From: an uncultured Porphyromonadaceae bacterium
Lineage (GTDB): Bacteria > Bacteroidota > Bacteroidia > Bacteroidales > Muribaculaceae
DNA: 15,828 nucleotides
Assembly (NCBI GenBank): GCA_900546835.1
Contig: UREH01000040.1
Span: 1 to 15,828 of the forward strand
Direction of reading: 5' to 3'
The notes under the pieces are model-generated. The model saw nothing but the letters and a program-made list of their open reading frames with translations. It did no database searches and was not told where the DNA came from. This document shows, piece by piece, positions 13,947-15,828 of the stretch (position 1 is its first letter; the number at the start of each line of letters is the position of its first letter). Both the position numbers and the translations under genes were made by a program.

Positions 13947-15698
13947 ATGAAATTAAAACAATATATCACCGCAGGCTGTCTGCTCGCCGCCATGGGCCTC
14001 ATGCTCCCCTCGTGCATGGATCTCGAGCCCAAGGCTGAAATGGCCGACAACATGGTATGGAACAAGGCTGAGAACTTCCAGCTCTTCGCCAACCAGTACT
14101 ACGGTTTCCTCGAGGACCACAGCCGCTGGTTCGACAACAGTGCCGAAGCTGTCCACAGCGACTACCGCTCCGACCTTCTGGCAACCAAGACGGTGAACGC
14201 ATGGAGCCAGGGCACCAACACCGTGCCCGTTTCCGACGGAAACTACACCGGAAACTACAAGAACATCTACTACTGCAATCTCCTGCTCAAGAACGCCGCC
14301 GACTTCGGCGACCAGGCTGCAATCCGCGTGCCTGTGGCCGAGGCCAAGTTCTTCCGCGCCTACTGCTATTTCAACCTCGTGCAGCTCTACGGCAATGTGG
14401 CCCTGCTCACCGAGCCTATCGACATCGACTCCGATAAGCTCTACGGCCCGCGCGACGACCGCGGCGCGGTAATCGACCAGTGCGTTCAGGACCTCATCGA
14501 GGCCGAAGGCGGTCTGCCCGACATACCGTCGGCCGAAGGACGCCTCTGCAAGGACGCTGCCCGCGCGATGCTCAGCCGCGTGGCCCTCTATGAAGGTACC
14601 TGGCAGAAATTCCACACCGACGGCCCCAACGCCACCTCGACCAACGCCCGCGCCGCCTCGCTGCTCAAGACGGCTGCCGACGCTGCCAAGCGAGTGATAA
14701 CAGCCAACAACTACAAGCTCTTCTACGACAAGACCCTCGGCATTCAGAGCTACCGCTACCTCTTCATACTTGAGGACGAACAGTGCAACCCCGCCGGACT
14801 GCAGAAGAGCGCCAACAAGGAGACAATTCTCGCACGCCGTCATCGCCTTGGCGACAAGACCGGCCGCAACATCACCCACGCCATCACCACATCGCTTAAC
14901 TTCGCTCCCACCAGCAAGCTGGCCGACATGTATCTCTGTCAGAACGGTCTGCCCATCAATATGAACGGTAACCGCAACCCGCAGTTCCAGGGCTATGCCG
15001 GCAAGAACTCCGAGTACACCAACCGCGACAACCGCATGATCACCACTCTTCTGGCTCCCGACCAGCGCTACTTCGACAACGACGGTGCCTGGCGCACCGC
15101 CTGGAACGATGATGACTATCAGAAGTGCAAGACGGCCGGCGCTCCCGTCAGCTCCACTGGCTATCTGCTCTGGAAATGGGCATCCGAGCGCCATGTGGAG
15201 GACTACTTCGAGAGCTACGATTTCCCCGTGCTCCGTCTGGCCGAAGTCTACCTCAACTACACAGAGGCCATGTTCGAGCTCAACAACCGCATCGACGACC
15301 CCGACCTCAAGTGGTTCAACGAAGTGCGCAAGCGCGTGAATAAAACCATGCCCGACCTCACCAACAGTCTCGTAAGCACCAACGGCCTGAGCATGCGCGA
15401 AGAAATCCGCCGCGAACGCACCGTGGAGCTCTTCATGGAAGGCTTCCGCCTCGACGACCTCAAGCGCTGGGCCACCGCCCCGCAGGAGATGAGCCAGGAC
15501 CTCACCGGCATCCACATCTCCGGAACATGGTATGAGACCAACTGGGCCAACCACGGGCAGCCGCTCGATGCCGAGGGCCGCATCATCCTCTACACCGACC
15601 GCAGCGCCTGGAAAACCTCCTCGAAGCTCTACCTCTGCCCGCTCCCGAGCGACCAGCTTCAGCTCAATCCTCAGCTCGGCCAGAATCCCGGCTGGTAA
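13947..15698 (+). CDS. SusD/RagB-family nutrient-binding outer-membrane lipoprotein
   Basis: This is a surface lipoprotein that captures glycans and closes over the SusC barrel like a lid. A type II signal peptide ends in the lipobox LPSC with lipidated Cys at residue 23, followed by MDLEP; acidic residues just after the Cys are typical of surface-exported Bacteroidota lipoproteins. The N-terminal SusD-like domain with TPR-like helices covers about 25-330 (for example AEAKFFRAYCYFNLVQLYGNVAL). The C-terminal SusD domain is marked by RRERTVELFMEGFRLDDLKRW at 488-508 and the classic ending LNPQLGQNPGW. The length of 583 residues is normal and the reading frame intact. The gene starts 22 bases after the susC stop with no terminator between, so they form one operon. 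Codon use resembles susC. The specific glycan cannot be read from the sequence; the lyase upstream suggests a uronic-acid-containing polymer. Confidence 0.97.
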   Translation: MKLKQYITAGCLLAAMGLMLPSCMDLEPKAEMADNMVWNKAENFQLFANQYYGFLEDHSRWFDNSAEAVHSDYRSDLLATKTVNAWSQGTNTVPVSDGNYTGNYKNIYYCNLLLKNAADFGDQAAIRVPVAEAKFFRAYCYFNLVQLYGNVALLTEPIDIDSDKLYGPRDDRGAVIDQCVQDLIEAEGGLPDIPSAEGRLCKDAARAMLSRVALYEGTWQKFHTDGPNATSTNARAASLLKTAADAAKRVITANNYKLFYDKTLGIQSYRYLFILEDEQCNPAGLQKSANKETILARRHRLGDKTGRNITHAITTSLNFAPTSKLADMYLCQNGLPINMNGNRNPQFQGYAGKNSEYTNRDNRMITTLLAPDQRYFDNDGAWRTAWNDDDYQKCKTAGAPVSSTGYLLWKWASERHVEDYFESYDFPVLRLAEVYLNYTEAMFELNNRIDDPDLKWFNEVRKRVNKTMPDLTNSLVSTNGLSMREEIRRERTVELFMEGFRLDDLKRWATAPQEMSQDLTGIHISGTWYETNWANHGQPLDAEGRIILYTDRSAWKTSSKLYLCPLPSDQLQLNPQLGQNPGW

Positions 15699-15750
15699 CC
15701 TCCGGGTGAATCATACCTTAAGTAAGTAACTGGTCGAAATTATTTTGATA

Positions 15751-15828
15751 TTTCCGGGAGGAAAATTTTCAGGAGATTTTTCTCGATGAAGAAGGAGTGT
15801 AGATGTCTACACGACTGATGAAGAGAGG
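15751..15828 (+). promoter_or_regulatory. Hairpins and possible next start codon at the right edge
   Basis: After SusD, TTTCC-GGGA-GGAAA (15751-15764) forms a small hairpin overlapping the palindrome GAAAATTTTC (15761-15770), followed by ATTTTC-like sequence that might act as a weak terminator. Further on, GTGTAGA-TG-TCTACAC (15797-15812) is a perfect 7-base inverted repeat. An ATG at 15819 (ATGAAGAGAGG, reading MKR) could start the next gene, but only three codons are inside the window. No strong TAnnTTTG box is seen; TTATTTTG at 15740-15747 is one base off. Confidence 0.3.

Noticed and set aside
13953..15554. 533-codon open frame on the - strand opposite the SusD gene
   Set aside because: It is a shadow of the SusD coding sequence, with a low-complexity Val/Ala/Gly/Glu-rich translation and no domain. 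The + strand product has clear SusD signatures.
1..15828. CRISPR arrays, tRNA or rRNA genes, intact transposases or integrases
   Set aside because: No regularly spaced repeats, no tRNA cloverleaf-like segment, no rRNA-like sequence and no transposase or recombinase motifs were found in any frame examined.

Overview
The window reads as a chromosomal segment of a Bacteroidales bacterium, plausibly a gut lineage such as Muribaculaceae; the family-level guess is weak. The evidence is a SusC/SusD pair, a beta-propeller sensor joined to an AraC-type DNA-binding domain, Bacteroidota-style promoters (TTTG, about 20 bases, TAnnTTTG), AT-rich start regions without clear Shine-Dalgarno sequences, and C-ending codon preference in the coding regions. 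All eight genes lie on the + strand and all appear intact.

Region 1 (1-4100) is housekeeping-like. It holds a secreted M13-family zinc endopeptidase closed by a strong hairpin, then a promoter with a roughly 150-base structured leader in front of nucleoside diphosphate kinase (ndk), followed 20 bases later by a secreted M23 endopeptidase with a C-terminal LysM domain (cell-wall remodelling). Region 2 (3994-4363) is a gene-free stretch with hairpins and possible remnants of a repeat or gene.

Region 3 (4364 to the right edge) looks like a polysaccharide utilization locus (PUL). In order: a large secreted heparinase II/III-like polysaccharide lyase; a 931-residue regulator with an N-terminal propeller, a Y_Y_Y domain, one membrane segment and a C-terminal AraC HTH but no kinase or receiver; an ECF-type sigma factor with no visible anti-sigma factor; a SusC-type TonB-dependent transporter without an STN signalling domain; and a SusD-type lipoprotein. 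The locus probably continues past the right edge, since an ATG at 15819 could begin another gene.

Inferred working model: SusD and SusC capture and import oligosaccharides, the lyase cuts a uronic-acid-containing polysaccharide, the membrane-spanning regulator senses a breakdown product in the periplasm and acts directly on DNA, and the ECF sigma factor may drive susC/susD, whose upstream gap lacks a canonical TAnnTTTG element. No RNA genes, CRISPR arrays or intact mobile elements were seen. The most notable points are the kinase-less sensor/regulator, the sigma factor without an anti-sigma partner, the lyase of unassigned specificity, and short ATG-initiated reading frames lying almost at the predicted transcription starts.
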